From NCBI RefSeq assembly GCF_030445035.2, contig NC_080698.1, forward strand, positions 6,558,038 through 6,622,037: DNA of 64,000 nt. Direction: 5' to 3'. Under the pieces are notes generated by a model. That model was given only the letters and a program-made list of their open reading frames with translations. It had not been told where the DNA came from and did no database searches. Positions 30,111-40,966 of this stretch are shown piece after piece (within the stretch, counting starts at the first letter, position 1; each line of letters begins with the position of its first letter). The position numbers and the translations under genes were made by a program. This DNA comes from Dasypus novemcinctus (taxonomy: Eukaryota; Chordata; Mammalia; Cingulata; Dasypodidae).

Positions 30111-31766
30111 TTATATTTTTTCTTTAAAAACTTTATTGAAGTTTATCATTTATACTGGAACATACATAAACAATAAGTATATGGTAAAACTTGTAAACTT
30201 GCAGAACAAACATGCAAAATACCAAACATGGCCCCACCACCAATACCTTGCGTTGTTGTGAAACATTTGTAACAAATTGTGAAAGAGCATTTTCCAAGTA
30301 TTACTACTAATATTCGTATCTTACATTTGGTGTATTTTCCCCCAAACCACTGTATTATTTTTTTTGTTCATAAACCACATAATTTACCTAAAGTATACAA
30401 TCAGTGGCATTTGGTATAATCACAGAGTTGTGCGTTCATCACTTCAATCAATATTATAGCATTTTCATTACTCCAAAAAAAGGGAAGAAAAAACAGAAAC
30501 AAAAACCAAACCATTATCATACCCATATGTCAGTGCTACTAATTACAATCCTATAATGTGCTTTCACCATTTCTATTCATTTCCAAACACTTCCAAACAA
30601 CCTTTTTACCAGTTCTTCATAGATTACACTTCAGCTCTCCATTCTCTAATCACATTTTATTCTCTGGTGACCTATATTCTAGCTATGAACTCTATGATTT
30701 TACTCATTATATGTAGTTCATAATAGTGAAATCATAAAATATTTGTCCTTTGGTGCCTGGCCTATTTCACTCAACATAATGTCCTCTAGGATCATCAATA
30801 TTGTCATGTTTCATGACTTCATTTTTTCTTGCAGCTGAATAATATTCCATCGTGTGTCTACACCATAGTTTGTTTATGCATTTGTTGGTGGGTACCTGGG
30901 TTGTTTTTATCTTTTGGTAATTGTGAATAATGTCATTATGAACATCGGTGTGCAGATGTCTGTTCATGTCACTGCCGTCAGTTCTTCTGGCTATATACCT
31001 AGCAGTGGTATTGCTGGGTCACATGGTAGATCTATATTTAACTTCTTCAGAAACTGCCAAATAGTCCTCCATAGTGGCTGTACCATTCTGCATGCCCTCC
31101 GACAGTGAATAAGCGGACCTTTCTCTCCATATCCTCTTCAACACTTGTAGTTTTCTGTTTTCTTAATAGTGGCCATTCTAGTAGGTATGAAATGATATCT
31201 CATTATAGTTTTGATTTGATTTGATCTCATTTCCCTAATAGCCAGTGAGGTTGAACAATTTTCATGTGTTTCTTTGTTATTTGTATTTCTTCTTTAGAAA
31301 AATATCTATTCAGGTATTTTTCCTATTTTTTCATTTGGGTCATTTCTCTTTTTATTGTTGAGCTGTAGGATTTTTTAATATATCATGGATATTAGACCCT
31401 TGTTGGATGTATGGTTTCCACGTATTTTCTCACATTGAGTAGGCTGCCTTTTTACCCTCTTCACAAAGTCCAAAGTCCCTTGAGTTGTCTTGTGTAGCTC
31501 GTGCTTTGAGTGTAAGGTTTAAAGGATCCCCACCTCCTATAATGTCTTATAGCCATTTCCCTACATTGTCTTCTAGGAGTTTTAGGGTCCTGGCTCTTAT
31601 GTTTAGGTCTTTGATCCATTTTGAGTTGATTCTTGTATAGGGAATGAAACAGGATTCCTCTCTCATTCTCTTGGTTATAGATATCCAGTTCTCGCAGCAC
31701 CATTTATTGAAAAGACTATTCTGTCCCAGAAAAGTGGACTGGTAGGTTTATCAAGAATCAGTGAGG

Positions 31767-32962
31767 CCTCCAGCATGGGACATGACTCCCAGGGATGAGC
31801 CTCCCTGGCGCCGAGGGATTACTACCAAGTACAGCTGATGATGTAACTAGAAAATGACCTTGAATAAAAGGGTCAACTCAGACCAGCAGAATATCTCAGT
31901 CTACATATAATACTAGGAGTTAAAAATGCTTTTTGACCTGAATAGAAGGAGGAAATGGAAAGGACAAATGAGTTTATATGGCTATGAGTCTCCAAAAAGC
32001 CGGGAGATTATCAGAGGGGTTGCCCTTATGTACACCTGAGCAGAGTGCTAAAGACAGATCAAGTATATACAACCCCAGGTATTGGTTCTTCTGAGGGATA
32101 CAGAGACCCACAGGTCATGGCAGATGGAGTTCAGTGCCATGTCAGTTGGCCCCACTTTGGAGTTTGTGTTTCTGTGTGATGGAGCTGGACTCAGATGTGA
32201 TCTTTGCCCACAAGCCTCTCCTGTTACTTTTACCGGAACTGTAGTTGGTGCTGGGGTTTAATGTATACCCAGGGGACCTTAATCTCTGGACTGACCATGT
32301 GATAGCCAGGCTCTGAGCCTCAACAGACTTGCAACCCCTACACTCTGGTTTATTGGACTTACCCCACTCAGCTAACATGGAGGTGAAGAAGGTCAACCAC
32401 CACACTAGGGAGCCAAGAGTGCCTACACCTGGAAGCAGGAGAATTGCATCCAGCATCCATGTGGAATCTAAGCCCCCTCTTGATATAGATGTAGAGTGGA
32501 CATAACCATTCTAAGGATGGAGGAATAGAGTATGGATTAGAGTGGACTTACTGATATACTATTTATGAACTATTGTGATTAGTAATCAAAAAAAATGTGG
32601 CATTGGTGTGGAGAAAGTGGCCATGGTGGCTGTTGGGGGTAGGGAGTGGGAGGAAGAGATGTTATCTGGGGGCATTTTGGGGGGTTGGAATTGTCCTGGG
32701 TGGTGCTGCAGGGACATTTTCCAGACATTGTATGTCCTCCCATGGCCCACTGGGTGGACTATGGGAGAGTGTGGGCTATGGTGTGGACCATTGACCATGA
32801 GGTGCAGCGGTGCTCAGACTTGTATTCACCAAATGCAATGAATTTCTCATGATGATGGAGGAGGTTGTTGTTATGGGGGAAGGAGTGGGGTGAGGAGGGT
32901 GGGGGGTATATGGGGACCTCATATTTTTTTAATGTAACATTTAAAAAATAAAGACAAAAAAA
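31767..32962 (+). mobile_element. 5'-truncated L1 3' end inserted in L1 C
   Basis: A 1.2-kb plus-strand insertion: unique L1 3' sequence, the AATGTGGCATTGGTGTGGAG block, a G-rich tract, TTTTTTTAATGTAACATTT and an A tail. The perfect 14-bp duplication AAGAATCAGTGAGG is at 31753-31766 and 32963-32976. It defines the longest stretch of this young L1 family's 3' UTR in the window. Confidence 0.92.
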
Positions 32963-33819
32963 AAGAATCAGTGAGGGTCTATTTCTGAATACTCAATTTG
33001 ATTCCATTGATGCGTGCATCTGTCTTTATGCCAATACCATGCTGTTTTGCCTGCTGTAGCATTATGATACACTTCAAGGCCAGGAAGCATGAGTCTTCTG
33101 ACTTTGCTCTTCTTTTTAAGGATGTTTTTGCTATTTGGGAAACCTTTCCCTTCCAAATAAATTTGGTAATTTTCTATTTCTGTAAAATAGGCTGTTGGAA
33201 TTTTGATTGGTATTACATTAAATCTAAATCAATTAGGGTAGAATTGACAAATTTGCAATGTTTAGTCTTCCAGTCCATGAACATGGAATACCTTCCATTT
33301 GTTTATGTCTTCTTTGATTTCTTTTAGCAGTGTTTTGTTGTTTTCTGAGTACAGATCCTTTACATTCCTGGTTAAATTAATTCCTAGATATTTGAGTCAT
33401 TTTGTTGCTATTGTAAATGGAATTTTTTCCTTGATTTCCTCCTCAGCTTGCTCATTGCTAGTGTATAGAAATGCTACTGATTTTTGTATGTTGATCTTGT
33501 ATCCTGCCTCTTTGAGGAACTCATTTATTAGCTCTAATAGCTTTGTTGTAGATATTTTGGGATTTTCTAAATATAGGACTGTGTCATCTATGTGTAGTGA
33601 GAGTTTTACTTCCTCTTTTCCAATTTGGATGTCTTTTACTTTTTTCCCCCCCCAATTGTTCTAGCTAGAACTTCTAACACAATGTTAAGAACAGTGGTGA
33701 CAGTGGACATCCTTGTCTTGCTCCTGATCTTATAGGAAAAGCTTTCAACCTCTCCCCGTTGAGTATGTTGTTGGCTGTGGGATTTTCCTATATGCCCTGT
33801 GAGGAATTTTCCTTCTATT

Positions 33820-34200
33820 CCTATCTTTCAAAGTGTTTTCATTAAGAAAGGATGCTGATAGTGTGGAGTGTCTTTTCTACATTGATTGAGAGAATAATGT
33901 GATTTTTTATACCTGTTTTTTAAAATATATTATATATATATTTATTAGAGAAGTTGTGAAGTTACAAAATCATCATGTACATGTGGAATTCCCATTCAAC
34001 ACACCTCCACCAACACACCACGCCATGGTGGAATATATGTTACAGATTATGAGATAATATCAGACTATTACCACTAAATATGGTCTATAGCATACATTTT
34101 ATACCTATACTTTGAAGTGTTTATATCAAGAAAGGATGTTGGATTTTGTCAAATGCCTTTTCTACATCAATTGAGATGATCAGGTTTTTTTTTTCCTTTA
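33820..34200 (-). repeat. Duplicated segment with inserted L1 3'-end-like piece
   Basis: TTTCAAAGTGTTTTCATTAAG then AAAGGATGCTG near 33825 reappears near 34113 as CTTTGAAGTGTTTATATCAA and GAAAGGATGTTGG, although L1 ORF2 has this site once. Between them lies about 200 bp (33908-34105) resembling the L1 3'-end sequence at 62110 (TTTATTAGAGAAGTTGTGAA). TTTTATACCT occurs on both sides. Confidence 0.45.
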
Positions 34201-34998
34201 GATTTGTTAATGTGGTTTATGTTAACTAGTCGTCTTATTGAAGCATCCATTCATACCAAGAAACCCACTTGATCATGGTATATAATTCTTTTAATATGCT
34301 GTTGGATTCTATTTGCGGGTATTTTGTTGAGAATTTTTGTATCTATGTTCATTAGAGAGACTAGTCTGTAATTTTTTCTTCTTGTAATATCTTTATCTGG
34401 TTTTGGTATTAGGATGATATTGGCTGCATAAAATGGGTAATTTTTCTTCCTTTTCAATTTTTTGGAAGAGCTTAACAGGATTGGTATTGATTCCTCTCAG
34501 AATGTTTGGTAGAATTCACCTGTGAAGACATCTGATCCTGGACTTTTCTTTGATGGGAGATTTTTGATGATTGATTCAATCTCTTACTTGTGATTGGTTT
34601 GTTGAGTTTCTTGTATTTCTTGCAGAGTCAGTGTAGGTTGTTTGTCAATTTTTAGGAATTTGTCCATTTCATCTAGGTCGTCTAATCTGTTGGCATACAG
34701 TTTCTCATAATATTCTCTTATGATCCTTTTTATTTCTGTGAGGTCTTTGTAATGCCCCACTTTCACTCCTGATTTTATTTATTTGCATCTTCTCTTGTTT
34801 TTTCTTTGTTAGTCTTGCTAAGGGTTTGTTAATTTTATTGATCTTCTCAAAGAACCAGCTTTCGGCTTTGTTGATTTTCTCTATTGTATATTTTTTGTTC
34901 TCAATTTCATTTATTTCTGCTCTAATTTTTGCTTTTCTTTCTTTCTGCTGGCTTTGGGATTGGTTTGCTGTTCTTTTTCTAGTTCTCCAGTTGTTCAG

Positions 34999-35692
34999 TG
35001 TGGCAGTTTGAGATTATTTCATGAATTCCAAAAGAGAAAGATTATGTTTCTAAACTATTCATCTGGGTGAATTTGATTGCATTTAATTCTGTTGAGGGGC
35101 CTTTGATTAGATTACCTGTTAAGATTAGGGATTTTGATTCAACTATATCAATTCGGCGTGACTCAAGGTGAGTCCCTACCCCCTTCCTGGGTTTGATATA
35201 AATGGACTCCCACGGAGTGATGCATGGAAGAGAGAGCTCTGTCATTTTTGATCCTGCCATATGACAGAAAGGAGAAGGCTCAAATAGCTGAGGCCCCAGG
35301 GAGAGATGAGCCATTTGCCTTATGGTTAACAACTGACTTTGGGAAGACAGCAGAACAGCTGAGACTGATATAGAATGTCCAGAAAGAAACAAGCCCTATG
35401 CCAGGAGAGAGAGGATGACAGGATCACTTAAGCAGGAAGCCTCTAGAGTTTGGGCCCACTGAGCTCAAGAGCAAGAGGAAGCCTGTAGGGAAGGAGAGAC
35501 CAGGCAGAGATTACCGACCATCTTGCTTCAACACGTGGTAGTTGACTTTGGTGAGAAGCATCTCTTAGAGTGCCTTGAATTGGAATATCCATTGCCTTAA
35601 AACTGTAAGCTTTTACTCCAAATAAATACCTTTTATAAAAGCCAACAAATTTCTGGTACTTTGCATTGGCACTCCTTTGGCAGAGTAATACA
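34999..35692 (+). mobile_element. Solo LTR with 5-bp duplication in L1 C
   Basis: A 694-bp LTR, TGTGGCAGTTTGAG to GCAGAGTAATACA, with AATAAATACCTTTTATAAAA near the 3' end. The target duplication TTCAG is at 34994-34998 and 35693-35697. A 5-bp duplication fits the ERV-L/MaLR class. There is no internal viral sequence. Confidence 0.88.
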
Positions 35693-36021
35693 TTCAGTTA
35701 GGTCTTTGATTTTAGCTTTCTTCTTTTTTAATATAGGCATTTAGGGCTAAAAATTTCCCTCTCAGCACTGCCTTTCCTGTATCCCAAGTTTTGATAAGTT
35801 GTATTTTCATTTTCATTTGTCTCAAGATATCTACTAATTTCTCTTGAAATTTCTTCTTTGACCCACTGACTGTTTAGGAGTGTGTTATTTAGCCTCCATG
35901 TATTTGCAAAATTTCTCCTTTCCTGCCTATTATTGATTTCCAGCTTCATTCCATTATGATCAGAGAAGGTGCTTTGTATAATTTCAATCTTCTTAAATTT
36001 ATCAAGAGCTGTGTTGTGGCC

Positions 36022-36590
36022 TATGGCAGGTTGAGATTATTTATGAATCTCAAAAAGAGAAAGATTATGTTTGTAAACTAATCTCTTCCTCTGGGTGTGA
36101 TACTCTGATTGTATTAAAATAAAAGGTTTTAAGTTTACTTGATAAAATCAATTTAGGCCTTTTCATTCAACCATGTCAGTAGAGTGTGGTCAGTTTGAGT
36201 CCCTGCCCCCTTGGTGGGCTGATATAAATGGGCATTCACTCAAGAAGGCAGGAGAAGACAGAGCTTTGTCATGTTTGATCCTGGGGCCCTGGGAGATATA
36301 AATTTGGAGCTGGAGAGAACAGAGCAGCTGAGTAGCTGAGAAGGCCAAGAAAGAAATGAGTCCTATGCTACAGACTGATATAGGAAGCCCTGAGAGACCA
36401 GGCAGAGATGGCTTGCCATCTTGCTTCAACATATGGCAGCTGCCATTGGTGAGAAAGCACCTCTTATTTTACCTCAAGTTGGACTTTCCATGGCCTTGGA
36501 ACTGTAAGCTTTTACCCCAAATAAATACCCTTTATAAAAGCCAACAGATTTCTGGTACTTTGCATCAGCATCCTTTGGCAAACTAATACA
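36022..36590 (+). mobile_element. Second solo LTR of the same family in L1 C
   Basis: A 569-bp LTR, TATGGCAGGTTGAG to GCAAACTAATACA, with AATAAATACCCTTTATAAAA. The 5-bp duplication TGGCC is at 36017-36021 and 36591-36595. Removing it restores the L1 phrase TGTTGTGGCCCAACATATGG. The first dinucleotide has changed from TG to TA. Confidence 0.88.
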
Positions 36591-37111
36591 TGGCCCAACA
36601 TATGGTCTATCCTGGAGAAAGATCCATGAACACTTGAGAAGAATATATAACCTACTGATTTGGGGTGCAAAATTCTGTATATGTATGTTAGGTCCAGCTC
36701 ATTTATCATACTGTTCAAATTCTCTGATCCCTTGTTGATCTTTTGCCTAGTTGTTCTATGTCTTGATTTGAGTGACATGTTGAAATTTCCAGCTATTATT
36801 GTAGAGATGTCTATTTCTCCTTTAAGCTTTGCCAGAGTTTGCCTCATGTATTTTGAGGCACAATGGTTATACAGAGATATTTATGACTGTTAACTCTTTC
36901 CTGTATCTCCTCACTTTTTTGCATTTAAAGTCTGTTTTTCTTGACACCAATTTAGCTTCCCCTTCTCTCTTTTGGTTACTATTTGTGTGAAACATCTTTT
37001 TCTAACCTTTCACTTTCAGTTTATTTGCATCCTTGGGTCCAAGGTGAGTCTCCTGCAGATAGCATATGGATGGCTTATGTTTTCTTATCCATTCTGTTAA
37101 CTTATGTCTTT

Positions 37112-37491
37112 ATTTTATTTTATTCTCCCACCCCTTGTGGCTTGCTTGCTGTTTGCTCTCTGTGTCCATTTGCTGTGCATTCTTCTGTTTGTCTGTATTT
37201 ATTTTTTATTTATTCCCCCCCTTGCAGCTTGCTTGTTACCTGTTCTCTGTGTCCATTCGCTGTGCACACTTCTGTGTTTTTACTTGTCTCCCTTTTTTTT
37301 CTTGCATACCTAGCTGAGTCGGCTCTCTGCAGTGCTTGTGGGCTGGGCGGCACTCTGTGGCACTTGCAGGCCAGTGGCTCTCTGTGGCATGTGGGCAAGC
37401 CTGCCTTCACAAGGAGGCCCCAGGATACGAACCCAGAGCCTCCCATATGCTAGACGGGAGCCCAACTGATTGAGCCACAGCCACTTCCCAG
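37112..37491 (-). mobile_element. DAS-type SINE in L1 C
   Basis: A minus-strand SINE with T-rich tail, two similar CTTGCTGTTTGCTCTCTGTG-like units and a tRNA-like head ending TTGAGCCACAGCCACTTCCC. The 11-bp duplication C(T/C)TATGTCTTT is at 37101-37111 and 37492-37502. Confidence 0.88.
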
Positions 37492-37737
37492 CCTATGTCT
37501 TTTGATTGAGGAATTTAATCCATTAACATTCAATGTTATTACTATAAAGGCATTACTTCAACCATGTTATCTTTTGGCTTTCATATATTATATCTTATTT
37601 TTGTCCATCTTTTTATGGCTTTTGACTACCCTTTCTGATAATCTTTACTTCAACACTCTTCTCCAAGTCTCTCTTTCATCTTTTCTTTTCTGGCTATAGA
37701 ACTCCCTTTAGTGTTTCCCATAGAGCTGGATTTGTCT

Positions 37738-38114
37738 CTTTTTTTTTTTTTTTTAAGATTTATTTATTTATTTAATTCCCCCTCTTCCCCCGGTTGTCTG
37801 TTCTCTGTGTCTATTTTTGCTGCATCTTGTTTCTTTGTCCACTTCTGTTGTCATCAGCGGCACGGGAAGTGTGGGCGGCGCCATTCCTGGGCAGGCTGCA
37901 CTCTCTTTCGCGCTGGGCAGCTCTCCTCACGGGCGCACTCCTTGCGCGTGGGGCTCCCCTACACGGGGGACACCCCTGCATGGTGCGGCACTCCTTGCAT
38001 GCATCAGCACTGCGCATGGGCCAGCTCCACACAGGTTGAGGAGGTCCGGGGTTTGAACCGCGGACCTCCCATGTGGTAGATGGACGCCCTAACCACTGGG
38101 CCAAGTCCGCCGCC
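37738..38114 (-). mobile_element. DAS-type SINE in L1 C, recent
   Basis: A nearly twin copy of 9745-10113, minus strand, with intact head (GGTTTGAACCGCGG complement of box B). The perfect 15-bp duplication GAGCTGGATTTGTCT is at 37723-37737 and 38115-38129. Confidence 0.93.
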
Positions 38115-38827
38115 GAGCTGGATTTGTCTTTATGAAATCTCCTAGTTTCTGATTATCTGTGAATATTTAAAACTCACTATCATATTTGAAGGACAGTTTT
38201 GCCAATAAAGAATTCTTGGTTGGCAATTTTTCACTTTTAGTACCTTCATTATATCATACCACTGCCTTCTTGCATTCATGGTTTCTGATGAGAAATCTGC
38301 ACTAAATCTTATTGGATATCCTTTGTATGTGATATTTCACTTCTCCCTTGCTGCTTTCAAAATTTTCTCTTAATCTTTGTCATTTGGCATTCTGTATGTG
38401 TCTTGGGGTAGGTCTATTTGGATTTATTCTAATTGAAGTTCACCATGCTTCCTGGTCATGTATATTCATGTCTTTTATGAGAGTTGAAAAAAATTTGGTC
38501 ATTATTTCTTCGAATACTCTTTCTGCACCTTTTCCTTTCTCTTCGCCTTCTGGAGCTCCCATAACATGTATGTTGGTGTGCTGCATGTTTCACTCAACTC
38601 CCTGAGCTCCTGCTCAATTTTTTCCATTCTTTTCTCTCTCTGTTCTTCTCTTTTCAATCCCAGCTATCCTGTCCTCTGCATCACTGACTCTTTCTTCCGT
38701 GATTTCAGAACTGATATTATGTGCCTCTATTGTATTTTTAATCTCATTTATTGTGTCTTTCATTCCCATAAGGTCTATTATATTTCTATTTAAGGTTTCT
38801 ATTTTCTTTGTGCTCACCCAGTGTCTT

Positions 38828-38915
38828 TTTTTTTTTAAGGAGGTACTAGGGATTGAAGCTGGAACTTTGTATATGGGAGGCAGGCACTCAAACACTGAGC
38901 TATACCCACTCCCTT
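38828..38915 (-). mobile_element. Short tRNA-Ala-derived SINE in L1 C
   Basis: Minus strand: tRNA-like head of about 72 nt with paired GGGAGTG/TACCTCC ends, then an A-rich tail. The 9-bp duplication CAGTGTCTT is at 38819-38827 and 38916-38924. It lacks the DAS body, as do 5697-5809, 40406-40495 and 63101-63194. Confidence 0.85.
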
Positions 38916-39380
38916 CAGTGTCTTCTTAATGTCTTTTATTTCTTTAGCCATGTTGTCCTTCAATTCCATGATTTAATTTAGGACATTTGTATGAACATCA
39001 TTAATTAGTTGTCTCAAGTCCTGTGTCTCATCAGGAGCCTTGGTTTGTTCCTTTGCCTGAGTCATGTCTTCCTTTTTCTTAGTATAGTTTGTAATTTTTG
39101 CTGATGTCTAGGCATCTGATTATGATGCTGAGTTTACTCTGTTCATTTTCCTTCTCTTGCCTGGGAAGTTCGGTTAACTTGCTGTGTGCTACCACTGTTC
39201 TTTGTTGATCCAACCTGTTCTAGATATTTAGGATTACCTCTGTTTAACTGCTCAAACCAGGGCTAAGGACCCAGTTATGGGGCACAGGCCAGTTGCCAAG
39301 GTCCTTGGAAAGGGAGCAGTGAAGTCACCTGATTGCCTCTTTTCTTTATTTTTCCCTTTTTGTGCACTTTTTCTGATCTG

Positions 39381-39395
39381 CCAGCAGGTGGCACT
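39381..39395 (+). promoter_or_regulatory. CTCF-like motif in the L1 C 5' UTR
   Basis: CCAGCAGGTGGCACT fits the CTCF core CCASYAGRKGGCRSY at every position. It lies in the 5' UTR of L1 C, in the 5' flank of LZTFL1. Binding is not shown. Confidence 0.45.
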
Positions 39396-40405
39396 CTTTG
39401 GAAGACTTCTCATCTCAGACCCCAGGTGCCGGGGGGATGCATTAGACCTCTCAGCTCAGACCCCAGGTTCTGGGGGGGAATGCATTCAGTGTAACTCCTT
39501 GGCTGGCAGTGGATGCAGAAGCAATGTCCCTAGAACTGGCCTTATAAACAGACTTTCTCAGAAGCTGCTCCCCTGCCTTGGCTGGCTGCACCCTCCCTCC
39601 CTCTGCCTCTTCAGCAACCAGCCCAGGGTAGTAGGAAGGGTGTTTGAGGAGGCAAATTGTCTTTAGCTCCTTGCCAGCTCACAGTGCAAACAAAGTTGCA
39701 GCCCAACCTGCCTGAAAGTTTGTGGCCCCTCCAATGCACTAGACCAAGTTCGCTGGCCAAAATCCGAATTTGCTGTAGGATGTGTCTTTCCCTTTCCCCT
39801 TTCTTGGGGAAGAGGACTCCTGCAACCCCTCAGTCCTCAGGCACTGCAGTCCCCAGCCACTGTAGTCTGCAATCTGCTGCTTGCTCTGAGGGTGTGGGGA
39901 TAGGCGCCAGCTGCTGCTGCTGCAGCTCTACTCACAAGAATTGTCTACCCAGCTGAGGTCCTTTCCTTCGCCTGCTCTCTCCTGCTTGGTGTCTTGCCTT
40001 CCCCCAGTGTCCTGAGCCCCAGAGCAGCCCTCCAGACAGACTCCCCTGTCCTCTAGCTATTTTTTTCTGAGAGACCAGTGATCCTTCTGCCTCTCTTATC
40101 CTCCATCTTCCTGGGAGTGTCTATATAACATTTATGAGTTTTTGAGAATGAATTATTTAGTTCTTGTGATTTAAACTTCATGTTTTTGTAAAACTATGAA
40201 TGTGTTTCAGTGGATCAGTTACCTTCATGTTGTATTTTGAAGTAAACAATTACTAATTTATATTTTGTGACTTTAAGTCATATTTCATATAAATATACAT
40301 TTACATTTCAGATCTCAACAATTTTTATAGGCCTTAGGCTCTGTGTCTAAAGGGCCTATTTGTGGGTTGGGAGAACAAAAAGACTGAAACAAGGTCCCTG
40401 CTCTT

Positions 40406-40495
40406 TTTTTCTTTTCAGGAGGTACTGGGGATTGAAGCCAGTACATTGTACATGGGAAGCAGGCACTCAACCACTTGAGCTACACCCGCTCCCTG
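40406..40495 (-). mobile_element. Short tRNA-Ala-derived SINE
   Basis: Minus-strand head with box A AGCTCAAGTGG and a degenerate box B GGCTTCAATCCCC, followed by an A-rich tail. The imperfect duplication AGGTCC(CT/AA)GCTCTT is at 40392-40405 and 40496-40509. It is 60 bp left of a long SINE in the opposite orientation. Confidence 0.82.
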
Positions 40496-40557
40496 AGGTC
40501 CAAGCTCTTGAGGCTTCTAAATGTCTTGTGGGAGAAGGACCCATTAAAAGGTCATGT

Positions 40558-40966
40558 CGGGAAGTGGATGTGGCTCAAGTAATTGGGCTCCCATCTACCA
40601 TAGAGGAGGTCCAGGGTTCAATACCCAGGGCCTCCTGGTGACAGCAAGCTGGCCCATGTGGCGAGCTGGCCCACACAGAGTGCTGCCCCGCACAAGGAAT
40701 GCTGCCCCTCGCAGGAGTGCTGGCCCACGCGAAGAGCTGACACAGTAAGATGACACAACAAAAAGAGACACAGAGGAGAGACAATAAGATATGCAACAGA
40801 CCGAGGAGCTGAGGTGGCACAAGAGAATGATTACCTCTTCCCACTCTGGAAGGTCCCAAGATCAGTTCCTGGAGCTGCCTAATGAGAATACAAGCAGACA
40901 CAGAAGAACACAGAGTGGATGAACACAGACAATGGAGGGAGGGGGGAGAAATAAATAAATCTTTTA
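40558..40966 (+). mobile_element. DAS-type SINE
   Basis: Head GGAAGTGGATGTGGCTCAAG, box B GGTTCAATACCCAGG, a rearranged DAS body and an AATAAATAAATC tail. The flanks AAAGGTCAT and AAAAGTCAT may be a degraded target duplication. Confidence 0.82.

Larger units (their letters stand above)
30115..40119 (-). mobile_element. L1 element C, near full length, nested host of six insertions
   Basis: Read on the minus strand, it begins at about 40119 with CACTCCCAGGAAGATGGAGG and has a roughly 1-kb 5' UTR. ORF1 coiled-coil sequence lies around 38614-38895, and the ORF2 endonuclease around 36597-36850 (with DLTYIYRILHPKS-type sequence). RT sequence spans 33000-35990, then come the ORF2 C-terminal part (30750-31740) and a 3' UTR ending in a T-rich stretch at about 30113-30125. 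Subtracting the six insertions and their duplications leaves about 6.6 kb, the size of a complete L1. Stops and frameshifts are frequent, so it is inactive. Confidence 0.85.

Noticed and set aside
36512-36847. Endonuclease-like open frame
   Set aside because: It is a decayed L1 ORF2 fragment within L1 C, not an independent gene.
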